DNA from: Takakia lepidozioides
Lineage: Eukaryota > Streptophyta > Takakiopsida > Takakiales > Takakiaceae
Reading direction: 5' to 3'
DNA length: 64,000 nucleotides
NCBI GenBank assembly: GCA_030704615.1
Contig: CM060734.1
Span: 34,798,042 to 34,862,041 of the forward strand
The notes beneath the pieces are model-generated. The model had not been told where the DNA came from and did no database searches. It worked only from the letters and a program-made list of their open reading frames with translations. The position numbers were made by a program, and so were the translations under genes. Shown in pieces: positions 1 to 11,073 of the stretch. How positions within the stretch are numbered: the first letter of the stretch is position 1; every line of letters begins with the position of its first letter.

Positions 1-757
1 TCCACTGTCCCACCATTGACTGGGGTTGGAAAAGTGTTCATTCCAAAGCTTCTCCTCATCTCTGTGATTTGTTTTTGGATACTTTCCTGCTGCCACATCG
101 GCTGTAACTTGTCAAAGTCACTCCAAACCACCACAGATCCACCCAACCAGCTAACTTACAGAATTCAATATGCAAATTCAGGGCCGAGTCTGATGAGAGG
201 GCAAAACAGGCTGAAATAGGTCGAAGAAGAAGGTGCCCTCACCACATTGTCCTTGACCTTGTGTCATGACCCATGGAGGATTTGACCGACCATCAACCCA
301 AAAGGACCTCTTCTGTGTGCTGTTTGTGTCTGTAGTCAGGTGATGTCGGATTGGTCTGTGAGAACCACCACGGTGCAGCTGAGCCGGCAGAGATTGAAAC
401 ACGGCCTGCTAAGACCAAGCTGACTCTCCCAAGAACCTTGTAAACATCAGGAAGAGTACCAAATCATGGTACTAACAGGAGCCAAGAGCCCACATTTGCA
501 GGATGGACAAACTTCTTCACATCGTACATTAAGAAAAAGCCACACCTTGCGATTGCGGTAGTCCCACCATCGTGAAGGATCTTTGAAAAACTCATGCCTC
601 CGTGCTCCAAGGTAGAGGGTTGTGCTCGAAAATCCGACAGCATCAACATTTTGACAAGGTCCTTTACTGAGGGGTGCTAGTGATCTTTCAACAACCTTCA
701 TGCAAGTTGTTTTGGGCTCCATTGGGCTCTACACGATGAGGAACAACGAACTCCAAA
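1..757 (-). pseudogene. Partial divergent PDF-motif (OSB-like) / PPR paralog, runs off left edge
   Basis: Read on the minus strand, this stretch repeats the 5' exons of the copy 1 gene. Exon-like blocks are 546-625 (first half of PDF motif 1, with HEFFKDPSRWWDYRNRK), 258-355 (second half of motif 1, with SPDYRHK and PPWV) and 86 down to the window edge (first half of motif 2, with LWNEHFSNPSQWWD). Splice borders match copy 1 (AAG|GTG, CAAG|GTCAAG, CAG|G). PDF motifs are the roughly 50-residue ssDNA-binding units of plant OSB proteins. Motif 1 carries the same extra T as the other copies, plus an 8-bp deletion relative to copy 1 (cacggaggcatgag here), so this end looks damaged. The rest of the gene, presumably the PPR-DYW exon, would lie left of the window; that is inference. 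Confidence 0.6.
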
Positions 758-1439
758 TTCTGCTCAAGACCGTGTGCGTTTACCGAACTTTCAGCAAGGA
801 TATTCCACCAATGTGGCAGTGGTGGGCCCTCGATGGACCACCGGTTCGTCGTCGTGCCGTTCTGATGGCTCCTAGCGGTTACATAGCGCTTGCATGCAGC
901 CAAATGGGCCCCACATGCACATAAAGCACTTTGCATTTTTACTCTTTGTATTTATCGTGCCGTCAAAAACCAGAATTCATCGCTTGGCCGGGCGGGGCAT
1001 TACACTCCCCTGTAATGCACTGGGCAGCGAGGCTGGTGCCATAGGAGAGAGGGGGAGAAGCAGTCGAAAGGCCTTCATCATTGACAGACCAATGCTTGCT
1101 ACTAGCTAGAGGGGGAGTGAGAGGAAAAACGGCCAAGTCCCCCGACGCACTCACCGCAAACTGCGGAGCACCATCGCGGGCCCATCTCTTTTGCCATCCT
1201 CTGCCGACACCGGGGCCAACATGTGTACATATTGAACGTGAGAAAAAATTAAATGCCAACACCCAGGGTAAATGATGTAAACCTGTACAGCTTTATTTAC
1301 AGGAAACATGAGGTATTTGAACATATGATAGAAAAACCCTTGGCTGCTCAGCCTTCCTCCCTGGTCGTTTTCAGAGACCACTCTACAATCTCCAGACTGC
1401 AAACATAAGCTGGGTTAGCATCTGTGTAAGTCTGGACAT
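758..1439. promoter_or_regulatory. Spacer between divergent OSB-PPR copies, possible shared promoter region
   Basis: This is the only unique sequence between the two inverted gene 5' ends, so any promoter for either gene should lie here. It contains a perfect 8-bp-arm hairpin (GCATTACA, 6-nt loop, TGTAATGC) at 997-1018 and no convincing open frame. No TATA box is clear. The promoter role is inference from position only. Confidence 0.35.
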
Positions 1440-1566
1440 GTTCGTTGTTCCTCGTCGTGTAGAGCCCAATGGAGCCCAAAACAACTGGCATGAATGTTGT
1501 CGAAAGCTCACTAGCACCCCTCAGTAAAGGACCTTGTCAGAATGTTGATGCTGCCGGATTTTCGAG

Positions 1567-4500
1567 CACAACCCTCTACCTTGGAGCACGGAGCAGAGCT
1601 GGCATGAGTTTTTTAAAGATCGTTCACTTTGGTGGGACTATCGCAATCTCAAGGTGTGGCTTTTTCTTAATGTACGATGTGAAGAAGTTTGTCCATCCTG
1701 CAAATGTGGGCTCTTGGCTCCTGTTAGTACCATGATTTGGTACTCTTCCTGATGTTTACAAGGTTCTTGGGAGAGTCAGCTTGGTCTTAGCAGGCCGTGT
1801 TTCAATCTCTGCCGGCTCAGCTGCACCGTGGTGGTTCTCACAGACCAATCCGACATCACCTGACTACAGACACAAGCAGCACACAGAAGAGGTCCTTTTG
1901 GGTTGATGGTCGGTCCAATCCTCCATGGGTCATGACACAAGGTCAAGGACAATGTGGTGAGGGCACCTTCTTCTTCGACCTATTTCAGCCTGTTTTTCCC
2001 TCTCATCAGACTCGGCCCTGAATTTGCATATTGTATTCTGTAAGTTAGCTGGTTGGGTGGATCTGTGGTGGTTTGGAGTGACTTTGACAAGTTACTGCCG
2101 ATGTGGCAGCAGTAAAGTATCCAAAAACAGATAACAGAGATGAGGAGAAGCTTTGGAATGAACACTTTTCCGACCCCAGTCAATGGTGGGACAGTGGAGA
2201 CAAAAAGGTGAATGCCTGGTCGAAGCAGACGCAAGTCAGCATAGGAACTATTGTGAGAAATATGGTTGGGGTGTTTGCTGGAAGAATTCTAGGCTGTCAT
2301 TGTCAGTTGCTAGCAGCAAGGCAAGGATGTATGCATGATTTGTGCATAGGCATGGATAGCTGAAGGAGCAGGGGTAGAGTGTGGGTCCAGATTCATCCAA
2401 GAGGGCCGGATTTCAAGCTCCAGATCACCTATGATTCCCTGTGGAAGGATAGCTACAAGAAACCTGCATGGGTAGATGGTCAACTGGAAGCTGCAGCAGC
2501 AGCGGCACAATTGATAAAATCAGGCACTGCTAATGAAGGTCAACACATTTCACCCTGTTTTTCCCTGTTATCAGAACCGGCCCTAAATGTTTATGTTGAA
2601 TTCTGCAAGTTAGCTGGTTGAGTGAATCTAGTTTGGAGTGACTTTGACATGATCCTGCCAATGTGACAACAGGAAAGTATCCAGAAACAGGTAACAGAGA
2701 TGAGGAGAAGCTGTGGAATGAATACTTTTCTGACCCCAGTCAATGGTGGGACAACCTAGGCAAAAAGGTGAATGCCTGTTCCTATGTTAGTTCCTATTCA
2801 ACATAGGAACTAGTGTGATAAGCTGAGTTGGGTGTTTCCTGGAACAAATCTAGGCTGTCATTGTCAGCTGCTAGCAGCAAGGCAAGGATGAATGCATGAT
2901 TTGTGCAGAGGCATGGATAGCTGAAGGAGCAGGGGTAGAGTGTGGGTCCAGATTCATCCAAGAGGGCGAGATTTCAAGCACAGGATTACCTATGATTCCC
3001 TGTGGATCAATAGCTACAAGAAACCTGCATGGGTAGATGGTCAACTAAAGGCAGCAGCTGCAGTGGCACAGTTGATAAAATCAGGCATCTCAACCATGAC
3101 CAAAGCCTCTGGAAGCTCTGGAAGAGGATCAAGAGAGGGAGTTCACAATGCCTCTTCTAGCACTTCTGGGCATGTGAAGATGCTTTGTAAGGCAGGCAGA
3201 CTGAAAGAGGCTCTACAGACTTTAAACCAAGGAGGCATTTCAGCAGATTCAGATACGTATGTCTGTCTCTTGCATAAGTGCATCAAGATGAAAGGCCTGG
3301 AAGCTGGAAAGCAGGTGCACACTCACATTATCCAAAGTGGATTCACGCCAAATGTTTTTCTACTCAACACCCTTGTCAACATGTATGTTAAGTGCGGGAG
3401 CATCATGGATGCTTACCAAGTGTTCAACAGAATGCCTCAACGGTCTTTGCTCACATGGAATATAATGTTGGCAGGATTTACCAAGCATGGGTGTGCTAGG
3501 AATGGTTTGGAGACCTATGAGCAAATGATGCGCGAACGGGTGAAGCCCAACCACATCACATTTGTTTGTGTTTGCAATGCGTGCGCAACCCTGGGAGCCC
3601 TGGAAAAGGGGAAAGAGGTCCATGGTGACATTGTCAAAGCTGGAATTGTACCAGATGTGATTCTGAACAATACCCTCGTGGACATGTATGCCAAATGTGG
3701 GTGCCTCGAGGATGCAAAGGGAGTGTTCAACAATATGGCTGAACGAGATGTGGTATCGTGGAGTGCGATGATTGCAGGATATGCACAGCAGGGGCGCGGG
3801 ATGGAGGCTTTGGAGACGTATGAGCAAATGATTGTGGAAGGGGTGAAGCCCAACCACATCACGTTTGTGTGCGTTTGCAATGCTTGTGCAAGCCTGGCAG
3901 CCCTGGAAAAGGGCAAAGAGGTCCATGGCGACATCGCCAAATCTGCAATTGTACCAAATGTCATCCTGAACACTGCCCTGGTGGACATGTATGCCAAATG
4001 TGGAAGCATGGAGGATGCGAAGGGAGTGTTCAACAATATGGCTGAACGAAATGTGGTGTCCTGGAGTGCGATGATTGCAGGGTATGCACAGCAGGGGCGT
4101 GGGATGGAGGCTTTGGAGATGTATGAGCAAATGATGGGGGAAGGGGTGAAGCCTGACCACATCACATTTGTGTGCGTTTGCAGTGCGTGTGCAGGCCTGG
4201 CAGCCCTGGAAAAGGGCAAAGAGGTGCATGGTTGCATCGCCAAAGCTGGAATTGTACCAGATGTGATTCTAAACAATACCCTCGTGGACATGTATGCCAA
4301 ATGTGGGAGCATCGAGGATGCAAAGGGAGTGTTCGACACCATGCCTGAACGAAATGTGGTGTCGTGGAACGCAATGATCGCAGGATATGCACAGCAAGGG
4401 CGCGGGATGGAGGCTTTGGAGACGTATGAGCAAATGATGGGGGAAGGGGTGAAGCCCGACCACATCACATTTGTGTGCGTTTGCAGTGCGTGTGCAAGCC

Positions 4501-6188
4501 TCGCAGACCTGGAAAAGGGCAAAGAGGTCCATGGCGACATCACCAAAGCTGGAGTTGTATCAAATGTCATTTTGAACAATACCCTCGTGGATATGTATGC
4601 AAAATGTGGGAGCATCGTGGATGCAAAGGGAGTGTTTGACACTATGGCTGAACGAAATGTGGTGTCGTGGAGTGCGATGATTGCAGGATATGCACAGCAG
4701 GGGCGCGGGATGGAGGCTTTGGAGACGTATGAGCAAATGATGTGCAAAGGGGTGAAGCCCAACCACATCACGTTTGTGTGCGTTTGCAATGCTTGTGCAA
4801 GCCTGGCAGCCCTGGAAAAGGGCAAAGAGGTGCATGGCGACATCGCCAAAGCTGCAATTGTACCAAATGTCATCCTGAACACTGCCCTGGTGGACATGTA
4901 TGCCAAATGTGGGAGCATGGAGGATGCGAAGGGAGTGTTCAACAATATGTCTGAACGAAATGTGGTGTCGTGGAACGCGATGATCGCAGGGTATGCACAG
5001 CAGGGGCGTGGGATGGAGGCTTTGGAGACCTATGAGCAAATGATGGGGGAAGGGATGAAGCCCGACCACATCACATTTGTGTGCATTTGCAGTGCGTGTG
5101 CAAGCCTGGCAGCCCTGGAAAAGGGCAAAGAGGTGCATGGTTGCATCGCCAAAGCTGGAATTGTACCAGATGTGATTCTGAGCAATACCCTCGTGGACAT
5201 GTATGCCAAATGTGGGTGCATCGAGGATGCAAAGGGAGTGTTCGACAATATGGCTGAACGAAATGTGGTGTCGTGGAATGCGATGATCGCAGGATATGCA
5301 CAGCATGGTTGTCATAGGGAGGTCGTGCAACTATTTGAAGGAATGCAAAAGAACGGCTTGAAGCCGGACAGTATCACCTTTATATGTGTTCTCTCTGCAT
5401 GCAGCCACGCTGGCCTACTGAATGAAGGAAGACGCTACTTTGATTCCCTGAGTCAAGATCATGGTGTTACTCCGACAGTAAAACACTTTGGCTGCATGGT
5501 GGACCTTCTTGGACGTGCGGGACGACTGGATGAGGCAGTGGACCTGATTAATAAAATGCCAATCAATGCAGATGCTGTGGTGTGGAAGGCCTTGCTTGGT
5601 GCCTGCAGAATCCATGGCAATGTGGAGATGGCTGAACGTGCGGCAACATCTATCCTCACGTGGGATGAACAGGATGCCGCGACTTATGTGTTGCTCTCAA
5701 ACATCTATGCTGCAGCTGGCAGGTGGGATGATACTGCAAAGGTGAGAAGAATAATGAAGGTCAGAGGCGTTAGAAAGGAGCCAGGTCACTGCTGCATTGA
5801 GGTTGGCAACAGGGTGCACACCTTCGTTGTAGATGACAGGTTGCATCCCAGAATTAAGGAAATCCATGCTGAGCTGAGAAGATTGTCTGGGCAGATGAAG
5901 GAGGCGGGGTATGTGCCTGACACGCGCTTTGTATTGCATGATGTGGGGGAGGAGGAAAAGGAGTTTTCTCTTTGCCACCACAGTGAGAAGCTGGCCATTG
6001 GTTTTGGGCTGATCAGCACGACCCCTAGGACGCCTCTCCGTCTCATCAAGAATCTTCGAGTGTGTGGTGACTGCCACACCTCCACGAAATTCATCTCAAA
6101 GATTGTTGGCCGAGCAATTGTTGTACGGGACGCTAACCGCTTTCACCACTTTGAAGATGGGATTTGTTCTTGTGGGGATTACTGGTGA
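1567..6188 (+). CDS. PDF-motif (OSB-like) / PLS-PPR / DYW fusion protein, copy 1
   Basis: Proposed exons: 1567-1653, 1844-1941, 2113-2207, 2391-2538, 2673-2767 and 2952-6188. Every intron begins GT and ends AG, and introns 3-5 join in frame. Exons 3-4 and 5-6 each rebuild one OSB-type PDF motif (DPSQWWDN..KK, then PRGPDFKLQ or PRGRDFKHR, LW, KPAWV). The last exon continues without a stop into about 12 N-terminal PPR-linker residues, PLS PPR repeats (six near-identical 101-residue units), E/E+ motifs with a PG box, and a complete DYW deaminase: HSE zinc/catalytic motif, CGDCH, and terminal CGDYW. PDF motifs bind single-stranded DNA in organellar OSB proteins; PLS-DYW proteins bind organellar RNA and deaminate C to U. 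Motif 1 (exon 2) has one surplus T, so translation may begin in exon 2 (ATG 1931) or at ATG 1797, read in the other frame. The first start is unresolved. An organellar location is expected from both families. Confidence 0.72.
3465..5282 (+). repeat. Six tandem 303-bp PLS units inside PPR copy 1
   Basis: The ATG of each MLAG/MIAG motif recurs exactly every 303 bp (3465, 3768, ... 5283). Each unit encodes one P, one L and one S motif. Units 2-6 are nearly identical, with differences concentrated at the base-specifying fifth and last residues (S or N at 5, D or N at 35 of P motifs; N or T at 5 of S motifs). This points to recent unit duplication or gene conversion. Confidence 0.95.
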
Positions 6189-7165
6189 AAGGATGTTTTC
6201 TTGGAAAGATGCGAGTGTCTTGCTTCATTCATTGATCTGTGTAGCTACTCAGTCATCCACCATTTCCTGAGAGTATTGACCATGATGGACTGTTGAGTCA
6301 TAGAGGATTGGTCATAGACGCCTGTTCGATCATAGGCCAACTTACCCTAGTGTTTTGGATGGATGGGAGGCTAGTGATGAATTGAGAATCCCCAGAGTTG
6401 TCGACGTTGATCTTATAAGGTAAAATTGGGGGGCTCTACTCTTCCCACCACGAGAACTAAACAGGGCCACTCACCCCGTCAGTCCAATGCGACCGCATCA
6501 TGCCGCTGCAGTGGAAGTGAAAATGACATGGGCGGCCACACCCGACTTTCACTTAGCACATGCTTCATCCCCTAAGTGACTCCCTGTTCATTTGTGCATG
6601 ATTGCGGGAGATAGCATCCTGTGTAGGCCACGCGTCCAAGCACCTGCACTTTGCCATCCCTCACTGAGCTACACCATGTTCAACGGTTTTAATCTGGTCA
6701 ACGCTTCCCTACATTAATTTCACCGTAGGCAGTCCTCACGACTCTGTATTCTACCAATGATGTTCTAAACTAGTCTGTCATGCACTCTCAAGGCCGTCAT
6801 TTCTGCGCTATTTCTACATATTGAGTACTCTGAGATCTGTCTGAACCTTGCTCCAACTTACAGCGTTCACGCTATGCAAAGACAGGTGACACATTGTGTA
6901 CAAATCTAGTGTTTTCACTTCTCTCATTGCTTCATAATACATGACGATCATACAACCCATGATGAGATTCACTCTGTGGCTAAGTGACCAATCCCGTTAC
7001 TAATTATCTCACACAATCCACGGTATTTACTGCTCTACATCACGCTGTGTTCTCTTGGTCTACAATCTGTTTTGGTCTAAAACAGTAGTGGTGCCACCTC
7101 GGTTGGTCTCTAACTACCCTTCTTTCTCATCATCTACAGTGCTATAGTCACCGCTCACTTTTTTT
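6189..7165 (+). repeat. 3' flank of PPR copy 1, duplicated with 35664-36610
   Basis: The sequence after the stop codon (AAAGGATGTTTTCTTGG...) is matched at copy 2 with small indels up to about 7165, where the two diverge. No ORF of note lies here. It likely contains the 3' UTR and the downstream part of the duplicated segment. Confidence 0.85.
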
Positions 7166-8660
7166 GTTCATGGTTTCAACTTGTTCAATTTTCTTTTGTT
7201 ATAATCTACTAAATGGAACGGTCAAAAGTGCTACAATTTTCTGAGGACCTTCAAGTAGTAGGTAGGGATGGAATGGAACGGTTCATCCAGCTGGATGTAA
7301 GGGGGCAGGAAGTTACAGCTCAGCAATGGAGGGTATGGCCCACTTTTTGGGAAAACTCCCAAAAGTTAGCTAGTCCTTTAGGGGTTAAGGGGAAGTGTTT
7401 CGAGATGGGAGGGGTAACAGTAATGGTAGTGTAGTTTTTGCGGATCTTTGATGTGGGGAGGCGCAAAAGATTGAGCATATCGGCTTTGTGATTGCAATTG
7501 TTTTTTTTTACCTTTTGTATATTGCCCTCAATCTGGTGTTTTTTCTCAGCTTTGAATGGAGTATGATGAATGTTGGGGTATACCATACCATTGTACATGC
7601 TGACCTAGTATGTCATTTGAGTTTTTGCCATACCCATGCCTAGGACCAAGTATCTCAAAATTGGAAATACCGATATCCATCCTATAACCTACCTTGGCCA
7701 GTCCTAATCCTATCAGTTGGACCCAACAGTCAAGTTGGGCCTACCAGGACCAATCTGGTATGCCAAAATGGACATACCAGTACAACACTGTTATTCCCTT
7801 AATAAGTAATACTAACTTAGTAGTAAGTAACTAGTACTAACTTAGTAAGTAGTAAGAGGGGCCGTGGAAGAGAGCGACGCTGAGCGGCCGCCGAGGAAAC
7901 TTGTAGTAGGGGATGGTGATTAGTCGTGTACACATATCGTGGCCCCTATTGTGGCACCGGTAGGGCTTGGTGATTAGGGTTTAGGTTTTAGGCTGAATGT
8001 GCCAATGTACATATATTTTTTGGATGCAAATGGAGCAATTCCCAACCATTGTATATTAAATGAATTGTGAATGTATTTATAGATCCAAGTACAAGAGCAA
8101 ATGAGGTCAACGAACCCTCCAAGGGGCACGTGATTCTTCTCCTTTATATACCCGATTGCTACTCCATGAGCCCATGAGCGGGCATGCAACTCACTACCAA
8201 TAACGACAGATTTTTTAAGGAAAAAAAATATTAAAAAAAATTATATATATATTTTGGCAATAAAGATCTGATTTTCGAACATTTTCGCGCTCATGGTCCA
8301 AATACTTCGCTCATGGGTAATAGTATCCGTTCACGAGCTCTTGCCTCCGCTCATGGACCGCCATCCAAGCTCATGGGAAACAGCAATTACAGCAATAACG
8401 ACGTCCCAATAGCCCCATGGGAATACCCTTCCGTGGAATTAGAATTGGGGTTTCCAAACTTCCAACACGTACTGTGGACATGTAACCGTGGAGAGCACTT
8501 TTCCCGCAATGGGTAAGGTTCCTGATAACGGCGCCGAAATTGGGCACCTATATCCACAAGGTGTTGGTTGATTTGGCTGCAGTGAAGGCATTATAATGGC
8601 GCCGAAATACAGGACGGTTGACCCAAAAACGGGGCCAGGGACTGGCAAATGCAAACTATG
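7166..8660. other. Intergenic, no supported gene
   Basis: A 73-codon ORF (7213-7434) resembles nothing I know. Low-complexity patches occur at 7800-7856 (ACTTAGTAGTAAGT-type repeats) and 8210-8265 (A/T runs). A short motif, GCTCATGG, recurs at about 8285-8380. Confidence 0.5.
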
Positions 8661-8667
8661 CTGAAAC

Positions 8668-9273
8668 TTGTGGCGTATAACAATAGATGTACCGACATAT
8701 GCGAGGAATTGTGAGTTTTGCCCCATACCAGGTTGGCGGTGGAGCAATGATACCAATGACATCTACTTCCGTCGCCCTCAGTTTCATTCCGCTCTGCTCG
8801 TTACTCCACTACACATCTCTTCTCTACAGAGTGTCTTCTTAGTTTGTCCCGAGGCCATGATGTGCCCAAATCCTGCTAGCTGCGTGTATCGAGGGCGCAA
8901 CGCTAGACTCATCACACCGAAATCAAACAGCGTCATTGTTTTATTGGATGTTTACAAGGATGATCATCCCGATAGACGGTATGTTCAGTTGAGAGCTATG
9001 GAGTTTCTTCCAGGATTGCACGAATCCCCAGGACCTCGTCTGGCGAGTAGGTGATTCCTCCGCATCATGGACTTGGACCTTCCGCATGACCCGGAGCCGA
9101 ACAGACAACACACAGCCTTGCTATATCGCTGGAACTGTTGTCAGTGGACGTATGATGAGTGCATAGGTGAGCTCTATACGCGTGGACGGACTCACTCGCA
9201 AACACAGTATGGGGACAATATTCTCCTGGCGTATGAGGATGAGCGGCAGGGGAACATAGGGCCAACACAGTGA
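8668..9273 (+). pseudogene. Unrecognised protein-like region in two frames
   Basis: An ORF of 128 codons (8668-9054) is followed after its stop by a second frame from 9067 (68 codons, MDLDLPHDPEP...). The first has several cysteines (CEFCPIPGW, CPNPASC). Composition looks coding and the change of frame suggests a decayed gene or transposon, but I do not recognise the family. Confidence 0.25.
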
Positions 9274-9773
9274 CAATGTCATTGTACACGGTGGCGCTAT
9301 TAATGGACATGACATCGTAGTTAGTTTCACGAAGGGGACAGAAACCTCTGACATTGTATTCACATGGCAAAGCTCGGTCACTCATAGACTCGTTGAGAGG
9401 CCAATTCAATTTCCTTCTAGTTGGCAGATGTAACCGTAGCCGCCCTTCTTACATGTGTAGAATAGACATGTTCTTTCTCCCAGACAGACATGCATATAGA
9501 TTCTGCAGCAGAAGCAGCGTAGCCTTCCATCTGAGATCTGGAGAATAGACATGCTTGGACAATGGTTTGTAAACGGATTTTGCAATCGAGCACAACAATT
9601 TTTGGGACGTGTGGTCTGTGTATGGGAATTGTTTGTGTGGACAAGGTACAATATGTGAATGTAGTAATCATTAATACTAGGCACCATGGACATTGGAACA
9701 ACACACTTGTAATCCATTAAAGGCACTACATTTGGCAAAACATGGTCATAACATTGGAAGCAAAAGTGAGTTC

Positions 9774-10526
9774 AGGGATAAAGGCGCCAAAATATGCCAC
9801 GATGGGCCCCTACATCTCCAAAAAATGAATGCTTCATACTGTTCCATTAACAGACAAAACCAGAATTGAAGGCATGCTTATTGGAAACATGCTGCAGAAG
9901 GACGCTTCTCATATTACGACACCGTAATAGGGCAGACGATGGAAACACAACGGCACGAATGTATAGTTTTTTGCCAACAGTCATGCGTGTTGCGGGATAA
10001 AGGTCACAAAATTGGGTCACAATATGAAATCCACAAGTTTCATAAGGATAAAGACACCGAAATCTCCAAAAATGTATGTTGTGCACTGATCCATTAACAA
10101 ACAAATGCAGAATTAAAGGCATGCTGATTAGAAACAGGGTGAAAGGGGCAATTCTCCTATTACGACACTGTAATAGGGCAGATGATGGAAACACGATGGG
10201 ACCAAATCTTTGTTGCAAATATTAGACATGCGTGCCATGGAATGAAGGTCACAATATGAAGTCCAGAAGTTTCAGAGGGATAATTGAAGGTGTGCCGAAA
10301 TAGGCCACAATGGGCCCCTGCATCTCCACAAAATGAATGCTTTGCACTAATCCATTAACAGTCAAAACCAGAATATTGGAAACAGGCTGAAAGGGGACAC
10401 TTCTCCTATTACGGCACCGTAATAGGGCAGTCCATGGAAACATGACGGCACCAAATGTATAGTTGTTGCCAAAAGACAAGCGTGCAACGAGATGAAGGTC
10501 GCAAAATTAGGTCACAATATGAGGTC
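9774..10526. repeat. Three-unit tandem repeat, about 250 bp each
   Basis: The landmark CCATTAAC occurs at 9844, 10091 and 10352 (spacing 247 and 261 bp). Each unit also holds GGGCCC-rich and CACAATATGA segments. Each carries a short palindrome, TATTAC, 6 nt, GTAATA (9912-9929, 10158-10175, 10407-10424), kept intact although the surrounding sequence has drifted. No coding capacity is supported. Confidence 0.85.
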
Positions 10527-10573
10527 CAAATATAATTTATTTTGATCAGGCACTTTTTTTCCGAATTAATTTC

Positions 10574-11073
10574 TGCCTAACCGGCTATCCCACTACATTA
10601 TACCCTTTCAGTGTTGCTAAAATATATATTCAAAGAGTGCCTAATTTTCAAAAACTTAAATTTAAAATTAGAACAAAAATTATTAAATAGAAAACACAAA
10701 TCTAAAAATGATATCCATCTAAAATGATATTCATTTAAAACGTCATCTATGGACTCAGTTTTCAATTTTCATCCATGGCAGCGGCTGAGTTTTCATTTAA
10801 AAACGTCATTCATGGACTCAGTTTTCAATTTTCATCCATGACATCGGTTGAGTTTCATTTTAAACGTCATCCATGGACTCAGTTTTCAATTTTCATCCAT
10901 GGCAGCGGCTATTATTTTATTTATTTTTTATCATTATTTTTGGTTGCCTAATTTGAAAAAATTACACGTCCAAGATGCCTATTTTTTTTTTAAATCCTCA
11001 AAAGGGCCTAACTGCCAAATGGCCCCAAAAATAATTATTAGGCAGACAAATGCCTAACCGGCTATCCCACTAC
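10574..11073. repeat. Region bounded by a perfect 23-bp direct repeat
   Basis: The 23 bases at 10574-10596 (beginning TGCCTAACCGG) recur exactly at 11051-11073. The 450 bp between are AT-rich and contain several more TGCCTAA or TTAGGCA words and the 62-bp tandem repeat. Possible ends of a small non-autonomous element; the class is unknown. Confidence 0.6.
10736..10915. repeat. 62-bp tandem repeat, about three units
   Basis: The block AACGTCATCCATGG followed by ACTCAGTTTTCAATTTTC and CATCCATGGCAGCGG repeats with starts near 10736, 10798 and 10860. The third unit runs out into ATTATTTTATTT. It lies within the 10574-11073 region. Confidence 0.85.

Larger units (their letters stand above)
1..2207. 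repeat. Large inverted repeat, arms of about 757 bp
   Basis: Bases 1-757 are the reverse complement of about 1440-2197 with only scattered differences, for example the GGAGCCCAAAACAACT block near 705-720 and 1473-1490 and the cttctcctcatctctg block near 50 and 2140. The arms are separated by about 680 bp of unique sequence. Both arms hold the same OSB-like exons, so the structure is two divergently transcribed gene copies, not a hairpin transposon. Confidence 0.85.

Noticed and set aside
3360-4945. Long minus-strand ORFs (289, 476 and other codons) across PPR copy 1, and 503 and 303 codons across copy 2
   Set aside because: They are antisense shadows of the PLS repeat; their periodicity is the same 303 bp, and the sense strand has the domain evidence.
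3465-5282. CRISPR or satellite array
   Set aside because: The repeats are coding PLS PPR units of exactly 303 bp in an open frame.
7213-7434. 73-codon ORF after PPR copy 1
   Set aside because: No recognisable motif, no splice partner, and just outside the duplicated block.
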